This document shows positions 47,596-60,580 of a DNA stretch of 64,000 nucleotides, in pieces. Source of the stretch: Epiperipatus broadwayi (Eukaryota > Onychophora > Udeonychophora > Euonychophora > Peripatidae). The notes beneath the pieces are model-generated. The model was not told the origin of the DNA and searched no databases. It was given only the letters and a program-made list of their open reading frames with translations. How positions within the stretch are numbered: position 1 is the first letter of the stretch; each line of letters begins with the position of its first letter. Position numbers and translations under genes: made by a program. The DNA is taken from NCBI GenBank assembly GCA_028023455.1, contig JAQFVV010006216.1, positions 4,666,877-4,730,876 on the forward strand. The letters run 5' to 3'.

Positions 47596-49255
47596 ATGTT
47601 ACTTAGAAGTGGATTAATATTTGAAAGCAAAATTATAGAGACTATGGAAGAGACATTAGATACGAGTATTGTTGAAGGAGAATGTGATATTAATAATAGT
47701 AATGGGGAGGGGTCTTTATCAATCCAAACTTCTGGGAGTCTATTATGGAGGAGAATAAATTCTCACAGAGACAAGGGGAAAGACAAATAGCCTTTCAAAT
47801 GCAAGAAGTCCCCACTGACAAGATTATTCAAGCATCTGAAAGTAAAATAGTACACCATTATGCCACAAATGTTTCAAGAAATGATGAAAAGATAATGATG
47901 GCCCATATGAATAGTATCAAGATGGATATCAATAACTTGGAGGCAAAAATGGATAAAAACATGAACAATTTGGAGGCAAAAATGGATAAAAACATGAACA
48001 ACTTGAAGGCAAAAATGGATAAAAACATGAACAACTTGGAGGCAAAAATGGATAAGAATACAAGCAACTTGGAGGCAAACATGAGCAACTTAGAAGCAAA
48101 AATGGCAACCAAGATGAACATCAATAGCATGAATATTGATCTGAACACCAAGATGAATAGTATGAAAACAAATAAGAAACGAAAATGGACAGTTTGGAAT
48201 CAAATATGAACAGCATGGAGGTGAGAATAAATTCTAGTTTAGAATCAAGCATGAGTAACATGGAGGCAAAGATAAATGCTAGTATGTGCAATAAAGTGCA
48301 TGCCATGAGAGAAGATATGAATGTGAAGTTAGAGAGTATGGCAAATAGAGATGATGTTAATGAGATTAAAATAGAGCTGAAAGAAATGTCTTTTGAGAAA
48401 AGAATTTAAAGGAGAAGTGAATAGGATAAAAGCAAGAATGAAGGCAGAAATAGAGGGAGTTGAAAACAAATTGATCGAGAACATGGGACAATTATCTCTA
48501 GGGTTGGAAAATGTACAGAAAGATAGTGCTGAACTAAAACAAGGCATGGATAGAATGAGGGATGAGAAGGATTATACCATGTCATGGGCACAGTATTTAC
48601 AGATAATATTGTTGTTCAGCTAGATACAAAACTCAAAGAGGTTTATCAGACCCATGAAACTTTCAGAGAAGAGATAAAAGAAAGCCAAGAAAGGCACAAA
48701 AATTAAGTCAAGAAGGAACTTCAGGCCATTTATACAAAATTGGATCATCTTTCTATTACATGAGATAGGAAAGGTGGAATACCTAATGATGACAACCAAA
48801 ACAAATCACCAGTAATTCAAAAAACTATCATACAAGAAAGCTGTCACATTCTCCAGGTTATCACATAGTGGAGTGATGACATAGAGAAGCATCATAACAC
48901 TAATGAAATGATGGAAATTGATCTGCCAAACTTGAAAAGAAGGATGGATAAAAGTAAAGCAGAGATTTTTTATAACATAAAAACATTGGCAATATCCACA
49001 AAAGTCCTGTGCAATCTACAATGTCAGGTCTCATACCAATTGACAACTCCACATATAAGTAACATGGAATTTAATTTAGATAATGAAGTTCAGGAGTTTA
49101 AAAAAAGACATTCTGATGATATTTTAGAATATCAAGGGAAATTGAACCCTCATAATCTTCTGTTGGGCCACAAGTCAAACAACATATCTGTAATGGGAAA
49201 ACAATCCATAACTGTCAAATTGGAAGAAATAATCCAAAATACTTCACAATTCTGA
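47596..49255 (+). pseudogene. gag-like coiled-coil remnant of element B
   Basis: Broken frames (47596-47790, 47745-48209, 48185-48409, 48393-48623, 48908-49255) in place after the primer site. The first starts MLLRSGLIFESK. The second has five 11-residue units NNLEAKMDKNM (residues about 63-117), then MNSM/NMSNMEAKI-type helices and a long charged coiled coil. The last frame (YQGKLNPHNLLLG) is more globular and may be the capsid side. Gag proteins with M/N/K/E-rich coiled coils occur in Gypsy elements of arthropods as I recall. Frameshifts make this copy non-functional. Role by position: structural protein of the particle. Confidence 0.65.
47931..48095 (+). repeat. 33-bp in-frame tandem repeat in gag (five copies)
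   Basis: Each unit AACTTGGAGGCAAAAATGGA + TAAAAACATGAAC encodes an 11-residue helix repeat. Copies are almost identical, so the expansion is recent relative to the rest of the frame. Confidence 0.9.
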
Positions 49256-50150
49256 AAACCATATACTTAATTCACACAAAAATATGTAATGTGTTGGAAG
49301 CATTATGGATGAATACATGGAAGAAAGTTGAAATTATTGTATCACATACATATGCACTATCAAAGCCACACATACGGCACTTGAGAACTAAGTGACAATC
49401 ATTGAAATGAAGCATTACCAATCGTAATAATTGTCATAAGAGATTGTTCTCATAGGATGATTGTATATAAAGACAAAAGTGCAATCAATATATTTGATCA
49501 TCGTAAATGTGTATCATGGCACATTAATTCTTCATCTGACAAAGTTGATGACCAAAATATGAAAAATCATTGGATAATGATGGAAAATAATCCACTACAA
49601 TCGATTAAATAGAAAAGTTTTTGGTATCACAAGTTGTGCAATACATATGAAGGTTCATTCACATACATTAGGCATGTGAATAACAATGCTTAGAAGAAAA
49701 AGCACATGTTAGGAAAGGACCTTCAAAGATTGCAGACCATTGGAACACATAAAAGGACAGGGGATAGAAATTGAATCCACTATGATTTTGTAGAAAGACA
49801 ATAAATTTATATGTACATAGAGAAATTTGGACAATGATACAGATACTGACAAAGGAAAGGACCTGCCCAAAGATATGTCATAAATGAAGACACTCATTTA
49901 TTTTATTAAACCTTAGTTTTTTAATTAAGACACTCATTTATTGTATTAAACCTTAGTTTTTTTAATTATTATTCCTCTAAATATAAAATGTGAACCTACT
50001 GAGCCATTTAGCTGAACATAAGTTGTAAGCTAACAGAAGTCTGAGATTGATGTATAAATTTATTTAGTATTCTAATATGGAATGCATCAAATAGTCATAG
50101 ATATTGTGCAGACAATTCCATAGCTACTAAATCAGAGATTAATAAAGGAT
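49256..50150. other. Interior of element B without recognisable pol
   Basis: Expected to hold protease, RT, RNase H and integrase core in a full element, but only about 0.9 kb is present and no motif of these is seen. Includes a 40-bp direct duplication (GACACTCATTTATTKTATTA..., 49888-49967). Confidence 0.55.
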
Positions 50151-50423
50151 ATGTTGCAAGCTCAAAGGGGACTTACTATGAAAGGAAATCATAGAAATCA
50201 GAATGTAAGAAGGTCTAAACATGAATTCAGAATTGGAGACAGAATGTTAATAAAAACTCCACATCATAGTAAACCACAGGAAAGTAAATATCTTAAGTGT
50301 AGTAATATGTATGAGGAATCATATACCATTGTTATGCAATCAGGTCCCAATGCATTTTGGGTAAACCAAGAAGGAAAGGTCCGAGGCACATATCAGGATA
50401 ATATCAGGAAAATTTTAACATAG
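50151..50423 (+). pseudogene. Integrase C-terminal domain of element B
   Basis: Contains HEFRIGDRMLIKTPHHSK, then YEESYTIVMQSGPNAFWV and GTYQDNIRKIL: the SH3-like Gypsy integrase C-terminus (compare YDGPFTI...SGPNAF...GSYNAQSLR at 2010-2150). It is the only pol piece left in B, so a deletion joined gag-side sequence to the end of pol. 91 codons including the stop, open throughout. Confidence 0.7.
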
Positions 50424-50564
50424 CTGAGATATATAAATAAAAAAAGAGTAAATTTTGTAAAAATAGCATGTGCAATGTATAATAAAATATATGTATATGT
50501 GTATAAACATATATATATATGAAAAACAAAAACACAAGTTAAAACTTGCTAATGCTTGTATTTA

Positions 50565-51197
50565 TGACAATAGATGGCGTTCTACCAAAAACACCATCAA
50601 GCATGTTTGTTTACATAAACGTCAGAGCAAGCATTCACTATCTCTAACTTAATTTCCACCTTCAGATCATGATTTCAAGCTATTTGCTATCGTCAGTGAA
50701 GGACAGGAATGAGAAACTAGATCTAAACACAAATTCTGAGCGTTTATGAAACAGTTTCTATTCATCTTGCAGACGTGAATCTTTTAGACACGTAATGTCT
50801 TCAAACTCAGCATAGCAAGCCAGATAGCTATATGGGTCTGATATCAGTTCAGCATCACCACACTTATTGCAATGATATATATTGCAGAGGCTTCTACTAT
50901 GTGGTGATGCTGAACTGATATCAGACCCATATAGCTATCTGGCTTGCTATGCTGAGTTTGAAGACATTACATGTCTAAAAGATTCACGCTTGCAAGATGA
51001 ATAGAAACTGTTTCATAAATGCTCAGAGTTTGTGTTTAGATCTAGTTTCTCATTCCTGTCCTTCACTGATGGTAGCAAATAGCTGGAAATCATGATCTGA
51101 AGGTGGAAATTAAGTTAGAGATAGTGAATGCTTGCTCTGATGTTTATGTAAACAAACACACTTGACAGTGTTTTTGGTAGAATGCCATCTATTGTCA
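50565..51197. mobile_element. 633-bp foldback element, arms about 300 bp, TA target duplication
   Basis: Starts TGACAATAGATGGCGTTCTA and ends with its complement. Left arm to about 50860 and right arm from about 50893 differ at only scattered bases. TA flanks both sides (50563-50564, 51198-51199). The spacer is only about 30 bases. No transposase. It lies between the integrase end and the PPT of element B and so inserted into B. Confidence 0.85.
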
Positions 51198-51598
51198 TAT
51201 ATATATATATATATAGTACAGGATTAGGGATATTAAATATGATGAGGGTATTTCCCAAGTAATGCTTAGATGCAATAATGGGAATACCTAGAGGCTAACT
51301 AAAACAGATATGTTTTGGTATTTGGCTAGACCTTCAGAATCCAATAAGCCTCAAAGGAGCATGGAGAAGCTGAGCAAATAAAGAATTTCATGTGCCTTCT
51401 GTAACAGAGACACATTCTTGGTTATACCTCCATTATAAAACCATCAAAGCTCTAAATCCAGCACACAATAGAAAAAAAATGTTAGAAAGTCAAGAAATTG
51501 ACGTAACAAATCTTCACTAAACCCAAAGTAATCATACATTCTTAACGTACTTGTGAGTGCTAAAATTTAAAATCCAGTTTAAAATTTTAACTCTGTTT
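51198..51598. other. Remaining interior of element B before the PPT
   Basis: (TA)n at 51198-51216, then non-coding sequence; no env-like frame seen. Confidence 0.5.
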
Positions 51599-51608
51599 AA
51601 GAGAGGGG
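51599..51608 (+). other. Polypurine tract of element B
   Basis: AAGAGAGGGG directly abuts the 3' LTR start TGTTGTAAG. Confidence 0.8.
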
Positions 51609-54600
51609 TGTTGTAAGAGATGGCTTACAACCAACCGTCACACCAATTGCAGTTTTTTTCACAATGTTTGAATTCAGACCAAGTGGTAGGCAAATAATTT
51701 ATCCTATATACTGTAATGGTCAAGTTTGTACATTCGCGTAACAGAATTCAGAGTCCAAGCAAAAAAGGACCGAAGCTGACCAGACTAGGATTGTGAGATC
51801 CCAAGTCTGACCACACTTCAACTCATAAGTCAGTACTCCAAGAATCAAGAGCCTATGAATGACCACCTTGAAATTACACATAGTATACTCCTTTATTCAT
51901 GGCCAACATAGGTCAGGGAGAAACAATGAGACTCATAATTAAAATTGCTATTATTGATTGCGTCTAATGAATAAGTAACTTAATGGAGACTTTATTAATG
52001 CATAGATTCTATAAATATATAATCAATACTTAGAATTGGATTGAATAATGAGACCGAGAATGGACTAGATTAATTTACTACAGTTTTATTTTCTCCAATA
52101 AATCATAATTTAACCCAAGATATATATATTACAACTTATATAATATGTGAAAATGTGCACAGGCATTTATTGTCTGAAGAGTGTTTAAGTATGTTCTTCA
52201 TACAGATTCTTTTATAAGATATTAAAACAAATAATTAATACATTTAAGTAAGATGAATGTAACAGGTGTTCATCTTATAAATTTATGATAGCCATAGATA
52301 GATAAATCACCATTGCTTTTGCTGAATTACAATTTAAATACAAATATTTAAATGAATTTATATAAGGCATGAAAATGCATGCAGACATTTAAATAAATAA
52401 CCTATCACTATGTCATGTCTATAGGGAACATATATGTGGCTGTATACAAATAATTAGACTAAGCCTTGGTTAACACTTATGATGGACATTACTTGTCTGT
52501 TTCTATATTTATTTATTTAGCCTAAAATCGGCTACAATAAATTAGATTGAACATGCTTTTAAGAGTATCTCAGACAATTGCTGAAAGTAATGAAATAGGG
52601 AAGTATAATTGGCTTCTCTGGATGTACCAATGTGCTATAGCACCAGCAAATACAATAGTAAAAGTCACTCTGTGGATGGATTGGTAGATCAAGGGTTTCT
52701 GTGACCAGTGCTGGTACTCTGAAAAGATCTTTAGGCTGCATAAGAAAGGAACGATTAGGTCAGGAATGGTGGGGACATGTTCTGACCTGGCCTTAAACTC
52801 AGGCTTCATAACTGCTCTTCCCTATGAGAGGAAGATGTTCTGGCTTAAATGAGGCTCCATCTTAAAGACATAAATATACATGGCAGCAAAACAAGAAAAA
52901 TATTTAAGTAAATTAATCACATCCGCCAAGCAAAGAATTTTATAAATTTAATATTCTAAAGGCAAGAACAATAGCTTATTAGCTTGATCAAATAGAAACC
53001 AACTCTTAGGTAGCATGATAAAAATATGTGCTATAGATGGGAATAGTTATAGATATTATTTGCTGTTCCAGTTCAATCTAATTTGTTATTGATTAAATGA
53101 TTGGTACTTTCAAAAGGGAGGGAAAAGTATATTTGAAGGGTTTAATAAATAAATTAAATAGCAAATATACTTATAAATATTTTCAATGCTAGTCTATTTT
53201 TTAGTATTTAAAATTAATTTCTCACTAAAACAAGCCACATTGCGAATCTACAATCAAATAATTATCAGTAAAATATTAAATAATAATGAGCGCAGAGCAA
53301 GTCATTACTATTTTCATAAGAGGGTTTCGAAACAGTATGCAGAAATTACTCTTTTCTTGAAATATTGAAGTTTAGTGTTCGCTGTTTCGAAGCGACAGCA
53401 AATCATAAAATAAATATCATGCAATAAATATTAAAAACTGCATAATTAAGAAATAACTATAGACATAACTGCAGTGATATAGTTTTAAATTAGGAAACAA
53501 TTCATTTTCTTAAGGAAGGAAATTTTAAAAGCAAGTGTGTCATTTAAAGATTTTAACAAAATAGAAAAGAAACTTTAGCATTTAGAAAAAATGTACATTT
53601 AGTATTTAGTTGGCTAACTTTAGTTTAAGAGTTTAAAAGGTGGTATGAAATCAACATAAAATTACACAGAGTTCTGCAATTTAAGGTAATTTACTGGTAT
53701 TAGTAGGTGCTTGAACTGGATTTTGGTGAGTTTTCTGGGTGGCTTGTGGCATCCTCTTCTTTTGCAGTTAGTCTGTTGATATTATAGCAGCATGCTGGTT
53801 ATGATGGTATCGGATGGAAGTGAACCCATCACCTCATTACAGAGTGATAGCCAAGACTGCCCCACTAGCCTGACATTTCAGTTCAAAAACTAAACTTGAT
53901 TCTAATGGCAAATGCTATTCAAAATGGAGTCTCTTTTTCAAGCTCAAAATATGGCCTACTTATACATTCACCTTATCAGCTTTAACACCTTTAAGACTTT
54001 TCTTTGCCTCAGGGTTACATTTTAATTAATTTTTCCAAACATACAATCTGATTTCAAATATGCTGATAAAGGTGTTATAGCTTTTCCTTAATTCTGTTTT
54101 AATTAAATTTCCAAAAACATGTAATTTTGATTTTAAATATTGATAAGTTATTAAAGCATTTCAGTTATAACTTTTATGGCATTTGTGAAACTATTTTGCC
54201 GTAAACAATTTTAATTAGTAACGTCCAAAAATAGCTTAATTTTTATATCTGGTGCAATTTCAATTAGCCAGATTTTAAAATGACTTTTTAACTTGACCTA
54301 AGGTAGGTGCAGTCATTAATTACATACTTTTTTATGACAAAATCTGTTTCTAACCAAAACTTTTAATTCTAAAAAAAAAAATTAATTTTAAAGAAAATTT
54401 TTCAGCACATTTGAAAGAAAACCTTTTTAACATAATTTAAATAAATCTTTTTAAAATACTTTCATCTTTTAATATCTTAAATCAACATAATACATTTTAA
54501 TGTTTTAAATCATGCCACCCCTATATACATTATAAATATAGGTTGGATTATATATCCACATACGAATTAAAATAATAACTTTATTAATAAATTTACCCCT

Positions 54601-57235
54601 ATCATTATTTAACATAATAAAAGTATTTTATTAAAATAATACATGATACTAATAATAATATGCTATAATTCTATCAATCCTATCTAATTATAGCATTCTT
54701 TCATATGTAAATATATAATGCTTTTCGGACAGCCATGATAACAAATTCTAGCTTTATTTTACATATATTATAGTTTAAATGAGGTTCAAATCTAACACAG
54801 ATGAGTGGGCTAATAGATTGATGATGAAACAGCAAGGGATTAGGAGGTTCCCATTTCAATTCCTGCTTATATACATGAAGTATATACGTATATAAATATA
54901 CATATAAACTAATATGTTTGTCTATTTGTAGAAATTAATTTTTTTTCTTCATTTAATATCATTAACTAAAATAATAATTGACTTATAGGAAATATGAGGT
55001 CAAAATAGTTGCTAAGTGATCGAGTTTGGAATAATGAAGATTAAATAAATAATAATAATAATAATTTAATAATTTGTTTTTTTTGGGTTAGTTTGTAACA
55101 ATAGGTTTTATCTAGCATGATAAAAACAATCTAGCATTTACTTCACTTGTGGTCTAACAACTAAACTGACAGCACATAAGTAAAGTCTTTTTTTGTTTAA
55201 AGAGAAAAGAAAAATGGTTTGGTGTTTAAGAACAGTAAAATCTTAATGTCTGTATTTTAAAAATAATATAAAATCTTTATAATTTGGATAGAAGGAAACT
55301 GAAGATTTAAACTTCAATTTATAATTTAGCAGGAATGAACTATTGACTTAATTTATTCTGCAAGTTCGATTTCATTGTTTTGGAAAAAAGAAAAAAGAAA
55401 TGTAAAAATACTAAAAATTAATTGTTTCTTTAAGCCATTTTTTTATATTTATTGAATCCACAATATAATTAATAGTGATTGACAAAATGGTCATTACAAT
55501 ATGTGTGGGGTAAAAACCAATACTGTAGGAATTTCCAAAGTTAGCTTTGATGTCATCATAAAGTTCTTCATCAAAATGTTTATTTTACAAAATGCTGGTG
55601 AACATCAATCTTCAATGGATTTATATATGTTCAGAAGAGATAATTGGTATGTGTTTGTTTTAACCAAGTTGCATGAAATACATAAGTAGCAATAAATTTG
55701 ATGAACAGAAACCTATTGCATGGAGATTGACATTTAAGTTGATAAACTCTTAACTGTAGACAAAATGCTTGCTTTCCTCAGGATAAATATATTTTGTTTT
55801 GATTCACATAATTTTTTTTTGCTTTTATTATTGCTATTTGAAAGTTTATGTATTGTAATTTTTTTTAATTGTGTATTCAAGATTCATTTTCAAATTCGAT
55901 CGCTTGCAATTTAAAAGTTGGAGCAGTGAATGGATATGTGTCATATGTTGATGTATTTTAAAAAAGGAATCATAGTCAATTAATATGTATAATTTTTAAT
56001 AAAAGTAAATTTACAGATTCCTCTGGAAATTCAACATTGATCCATCAAAGCAATCTCAAGTAAGGTTTTTATGTATTTAAAATTGAGGGCAAACTTTAGG
56101 ACAAATAAAACTATATTATTTACTAATAAGTTTTAATAATATTTACTTGTAGTTTTTTTACTTCTGAGTGCACAATTAATCCACTTGAGTAAATGGTCTT
56201 TTTCGTATCTTTCATCAATTTTTACTATGACTTACACACACATATAAATGGGGGTGGGACTATATATATATTAGTAAAAATAGTTATAAATATATTTACC
56301 CCAACCTATAAATATCATTCAAATAATTATATTAATGGGGTAGTTTTAGAATTACTGAACTCTAATTTTGCTTTTCTTTTTTTTTTTTTGTTTTATGTAT
56401 ATATTTAGTGAATTATCTAATATCATTTTGTATATACTGCACTGTGAATTATTTTGTTTCTGATGTGTTAGGCCATCCAATGATAGAAGACCATTCTTGT
56501 TAACTGAATATTTATTTATTTTATTTTTTGTTTGTAAATATTTATTATTATATGTAATTAATAAACGTATTTAGTTGTTTAAACCTATCTGATCTCTGTT
56601 TGACCATCATCATTATGCATTTCACTACTAGATGTTTGATCATTTTCATCACCATTATGCATTCTTACTATTAAAAATTTCATCATCACTATCATTAAGA
56701 ATTTACACCATTAAAGGTTTGATGATAATCATCATCATCATTATGTATTGCTTTTTTAAATGATTGATCATCATCAATATTTTTATCTATGCTTATATAT
56801 AGGCATATTTGGTCAGTAATTAAGTAAGTCCATCCCTGAAGAGAGCTGACTCCAAGAACTCCCTGAGTTTGAATTTCGTGGTGTAATGGGGCCCAAAAAG
56901 AGAGATGTATGGATATGCACTAGTCTAAATTACATTGAAATATTCTAAGTAAATTAAGAGTTGCCATAGTAAAAGTAGATGTGGTTTGGAATTAGGCATT
57001 TCCTTGTGACATCTTTAGCATCCTATTCAAAGGTCTAGGTCTGACAGTAGTGAGATGTGCTTCCTTTGTTATATGCCATTTCTGATTCTGTAATATCTGG
57101 TGCACCCAAATGGGATGTCGAATCATGGATTTTGGATATGACTTGTTGTATGTTGGTTGACACATTGTATTCAAGTCATCCACCTATTGAGTCGTAGTCA
57201 TGTCATCTTATGGCACACCCTGTGGTTCCATTATA
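51609..57235 (+). repeat. 3' LTR of element B, split by an insertion
   Basis: 51609-51711 and 54863-57235 together match the 5' LTR. It ends ...GGTTCCATTATA and is followed by (TA)n, the other half of the target. Confidence 0.85.
51712..54858. mobile_element. 3.15-kb insertion with TG...CA ends inside the 3' LTR of B (probable solo LTR)
   Basis: Absent from the 5' LTR at the matching place (near 44796). It begins TGTAATGGTCAAG and ends CCATTTCA; the flanks ATAC (51708-51711) and ATTC (54859-54862) look like a 4-base duplication with one change. No internal direct repeat and no coding frame of note, so a large solo LTR is the simplest reading. GC-richer blocks lie near 52590-52860 and 53690-53890. 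Unlike the other LTRs it did not land in (TA)n. Confidence 0.65.
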
Positions 57236-57985
57236 TATATACATATATGAAGAATCTGAAGAAATTCTGAAGACTTAATACTTTAAACAAGGATGAAAAA
57301 ACTCACTTCATTCTAGCCATTTATGAAGGCCCATTACTTTCTTTGTCTTTTTCAATCCTCTAACAATAGTTTTTTTTAAAATTCCGTTAATTATAAAATA
57401 AAAAGAGAAAAAAGCAAAAACTTTTGTTAAATTTTCTCTAAGATTGAACAACTATCTGATAAAATATCAAATAAAAAGACTGAAATAACTTTATTACACA
57501 TACAGGTTTTGCTTTTATTTTTGGCATACTACAGCTTAAGAAAGAGAAATAAGATTCAATCAAAACATTAGTAACATACTTTAATGGTGAGGATTTCTAT
57601 GTCTGTTGTTAAGAATTTTTAAAAGGCCTTACGAGATTCTAGTCTGTTAATCATAAAAATTTCTCAACATGAAGAGCTGATACATAATATTTTTTTAAAA
57701 CTTCTTTAATGTATCTTTTAACTATGAAAATTTTTATTATAATATTATTAATAACTGTGATGAGGACATTTTTTAACATTTGAAAACTTTTGAAAGATCT
57801 TTTTATTAAAAAACTTAAATTGTTGAGTGGTTTTATTTTTTGTATGAATTGTTAAGACCATGTGGTGATACAGATGTTTTGTGTTGTCTTTTCATCTTAC
57901 TCCAATAAATTAAATAGTATTTTTCAGAAATTTAAGCACAATATTTTGATTTTATTTATTTATAATATCAAGAATATATATATAT
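57236..57985. other. AT-rich spacer between elements B and W
   Basis: Nothing recognised; ends in (TA)n (57973-57985). Confidence 0.5.
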
Positions 57986-60069
57986 TATAATGGTCCGAGA
58001 AGAGATGGAAGTTCCAGTCTTACCGTATCTGCACTACAGGGTACCGCCAGGCATTTGAACCTGGAAAATTTATATAGTAGGCAGACACATAAGATCCCAC
58101 TCTATTTTATATTTCGACCATTAGCCCTTGCCACTAGCTCAGTGAGACACAGAGATAATAATATGTAACTTTATTTAATTTATATCTTAAATATAAAAAA
58201 ATAAAACCCACTGCCAGTAATTAAAGTGCAAATAACATTTATTAATGCACATATATAATCATTTAAAATTTGAGGAATAACATTTATTATCTTAGATTTT
58301 AATATTAACTTTTGAATTTAAATTATTATTTTAAATTTTAAACCATCCATACAGATGAATTTAATAATATTTTTTAAGTGTCGAGTATGAATAAACTACA
58401 TAGATTGCATTTGAAAAGAAAATATTCTATCCCTTCTTTAACCTTAGGCCAAAAGTTCGCAGTCAAACTGACATCAATCCATCTGATACATCGATGTATT
58501 CAATGGAGCATGAAATATGACAGCACAAATACGATACTGTCAGGAATGTACATCTGAACAACATGGTTAGAGAAGACATTGACTCTCATCCAGACAGAAA
58601 TGCTACATCTGTCTGGCAAGAAGAACAACAAAAAAAAAACTCCATAGGATGGGACTGCATTTTCCATCTTACTATCCCCTTCCATAGGCAAAAAGGGATG
58701 TGTGACATATAATTGAGATCCTGCACGTCGCAGATCTCATACTACATTTACTAATTACACCGATATATGCAATCCATTGACCCAATCCAACTACGAAACA
58801 AATAACCTAAGATTAACCCTCCCTTAATTAATTAATATAACTTTACAAATCTATATAGCCATTCATGCCTGACTTAATTTTAACATTTATATAATGTCAC
58901 ACAGATGAATTTTATAAAAGTTTGTTTTATAATGTTGAGTATAGATTGGCTACATAGATTACACAGTTAAAAACATTTCAAAATAAACATAAATGATCAA
59001 AATATAAAGTCATTGATGGAATTGCAGAGGGAAATTTACAAGAAACCCAATGGCATTCATCATAAGATGCCGCATTGACACCAATAACTTAAAAGACATC
59101 CGAATAAATACATTTTAGATACTCACCGTAAGGTATCATTAATTACCGAATGTCTATATATTCTAATCAAATATGAAAACAAAAACATAATTAAACATTA
59201 ACGAATCTATGCAAGCATCTATACCCTACTTAAATTTAATGCTTTTAAATAATTTATACAACAAATATTAATAAAAATAAAAAAATGGAAATGATTTTTA
59301 GCAAAATCAAATGTATAAAAATTAAACATTAATAATTGACTTGAAAAGTCTGATTAAAGTTCATTTTAAAAAAAATTATGTTTAGCTTGTCAAATCTTTA
59401 AAGTTCTTAATTACTTGTAGTAAAATTTTCCGTTTATATCTTACAGTAGAAGAGCTCCTGGTTCCTGGTGTCAATTCCCATGAAGTCTTTATTTGAAGAC
59501 CGGTCTATCTGAAGGTGGCCTTAGCTGGTTCAATCCTGGTATTACAGTAATTTCATTTGAAATAAGTGAGAGAGAGTGACAAGTGCATCTTATCACTCTT
59601 CTCACAAAATCAAGCTGGAACTGTTTTTCATTTCAATATTTTTTCCTTTTATACTGATCGTCCGGATTCACTGAACAATGGTTACCTGTTCCAATTTTTC
59701 ATTATGGTCCAGGCCTTCATGGCTGCTTCTATTGGACATCTAATTTATTTTTGTTCTCTTATCTTTATTTCATCTGACTTTTTTATATAAGATCACCAAG
59801 GGCTAGCTTGCTTTTTGATAATTAATAAACACATCATTTCCATTTACAAAAATATTTTATCTTTAGATCTTGTACTTTTTATAAAAAAAGTACATTCAAA
59901 TTTTTTTTTTTTTTTAAAAAAGAAAATAATTTTTAAAGTTTTGCATCTGTGCGAATATATATATGTACATTGAACAATTCTTTAATTTTAGCTTTTAGTT
60001 TTTTTATTTACGAACTTAAAATCATTTTTATTCTAATTTTAAATTAATGTAATGGCATATACCATTACA
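57986..60069 (-). repeat. 3' LTR of element W
   Basis: On the minus strand starts with a perfect hairpin TGTAATGG-TATATG-CCATTACA (60069-60048). Confidence 0.85.
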
Positions 60070-60559
60070 TATCAGTAAACTTCCTCAATAAACAAAAACA
60101 TTAAAAAAAAAGAGTTTACTTAGTATTAGTAATTATGTTACACAAATTGATTATATATTACCGAAAATTTCAAAAAGACAAAACGTTGGTTATTAATTAC
60201 ACACAAATATAATGATTAAAAAAATGGTTGACTGTTGATTCATTTCTACCAGCTAAATTTCTGCCCCCTCCCCTCCAAGTTTCTTTTCTTTTACTTTTAA
60301 CTATTACTTAGGCAAGTTAAATGGTTGGATTTTAAATTAGACTTTTTTAAGAAAAATAATTATCATTTATATTAATTATTATGTTTTATTCCTCACATTT
60401 ATTCCTATATATGCACAATTTTTCTTACTGGTAGTACTTTTAAAACAAAATTCAACCTATAACTTTACGTTAATACAAAAATATACTTATTTCAGAAAAA
60501 ATGTTACTGGCATGATTTATTTTTAATATTCTCAGGGTGCTCATGGTTTATTAAACATC

Positions 60560-60578
60560 GGCTCCATGATGGGTGCCA
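60560..60578 (-). other. Primer-binding site of element W
   Basis: Minus strand TGGCACCCATCATGGAGCC, directly inside the LTR. Its first nine bases match the TGGYRCCCA seen in elements B and 30098. Confidence 0.65.
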
Positions 60579-60580
60579 AT

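Larger units (their letters stand above)
44691..57235 (+). mobile_element. LTR retrotransposon 'B' (plus strand), Gypsy-type, internally deleted, with nested insertions
   Basis: 5' LTR 44691-47186, PBS 47188-47200, gag remnant 47596-49255, integrase C-terminus 50151-50423, foldback insertion 50565-51197, PPT 51599-51608, 3' LTR 51609-57235 interrupted at 51712-54858. The LTRs align base for base apart from scattered changes. Both outer flanks are (TA)n. Protease, RT, RNase H and the integrase core are absent. The LTR divergence is visibly larger than in element X, so B is older. Confidence 0.85.

Noticed and set aside
47858-48151. 97-codon minus-strand hydrophobic repeat frame
   Set aside because: Antisense of the gag 33-bp repeats.
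59566-59790. 74-codon frame in the W LTR
   Set aside because: Sibling W LTRs have frameshifts at the same place, so there is no conservation of the frame.
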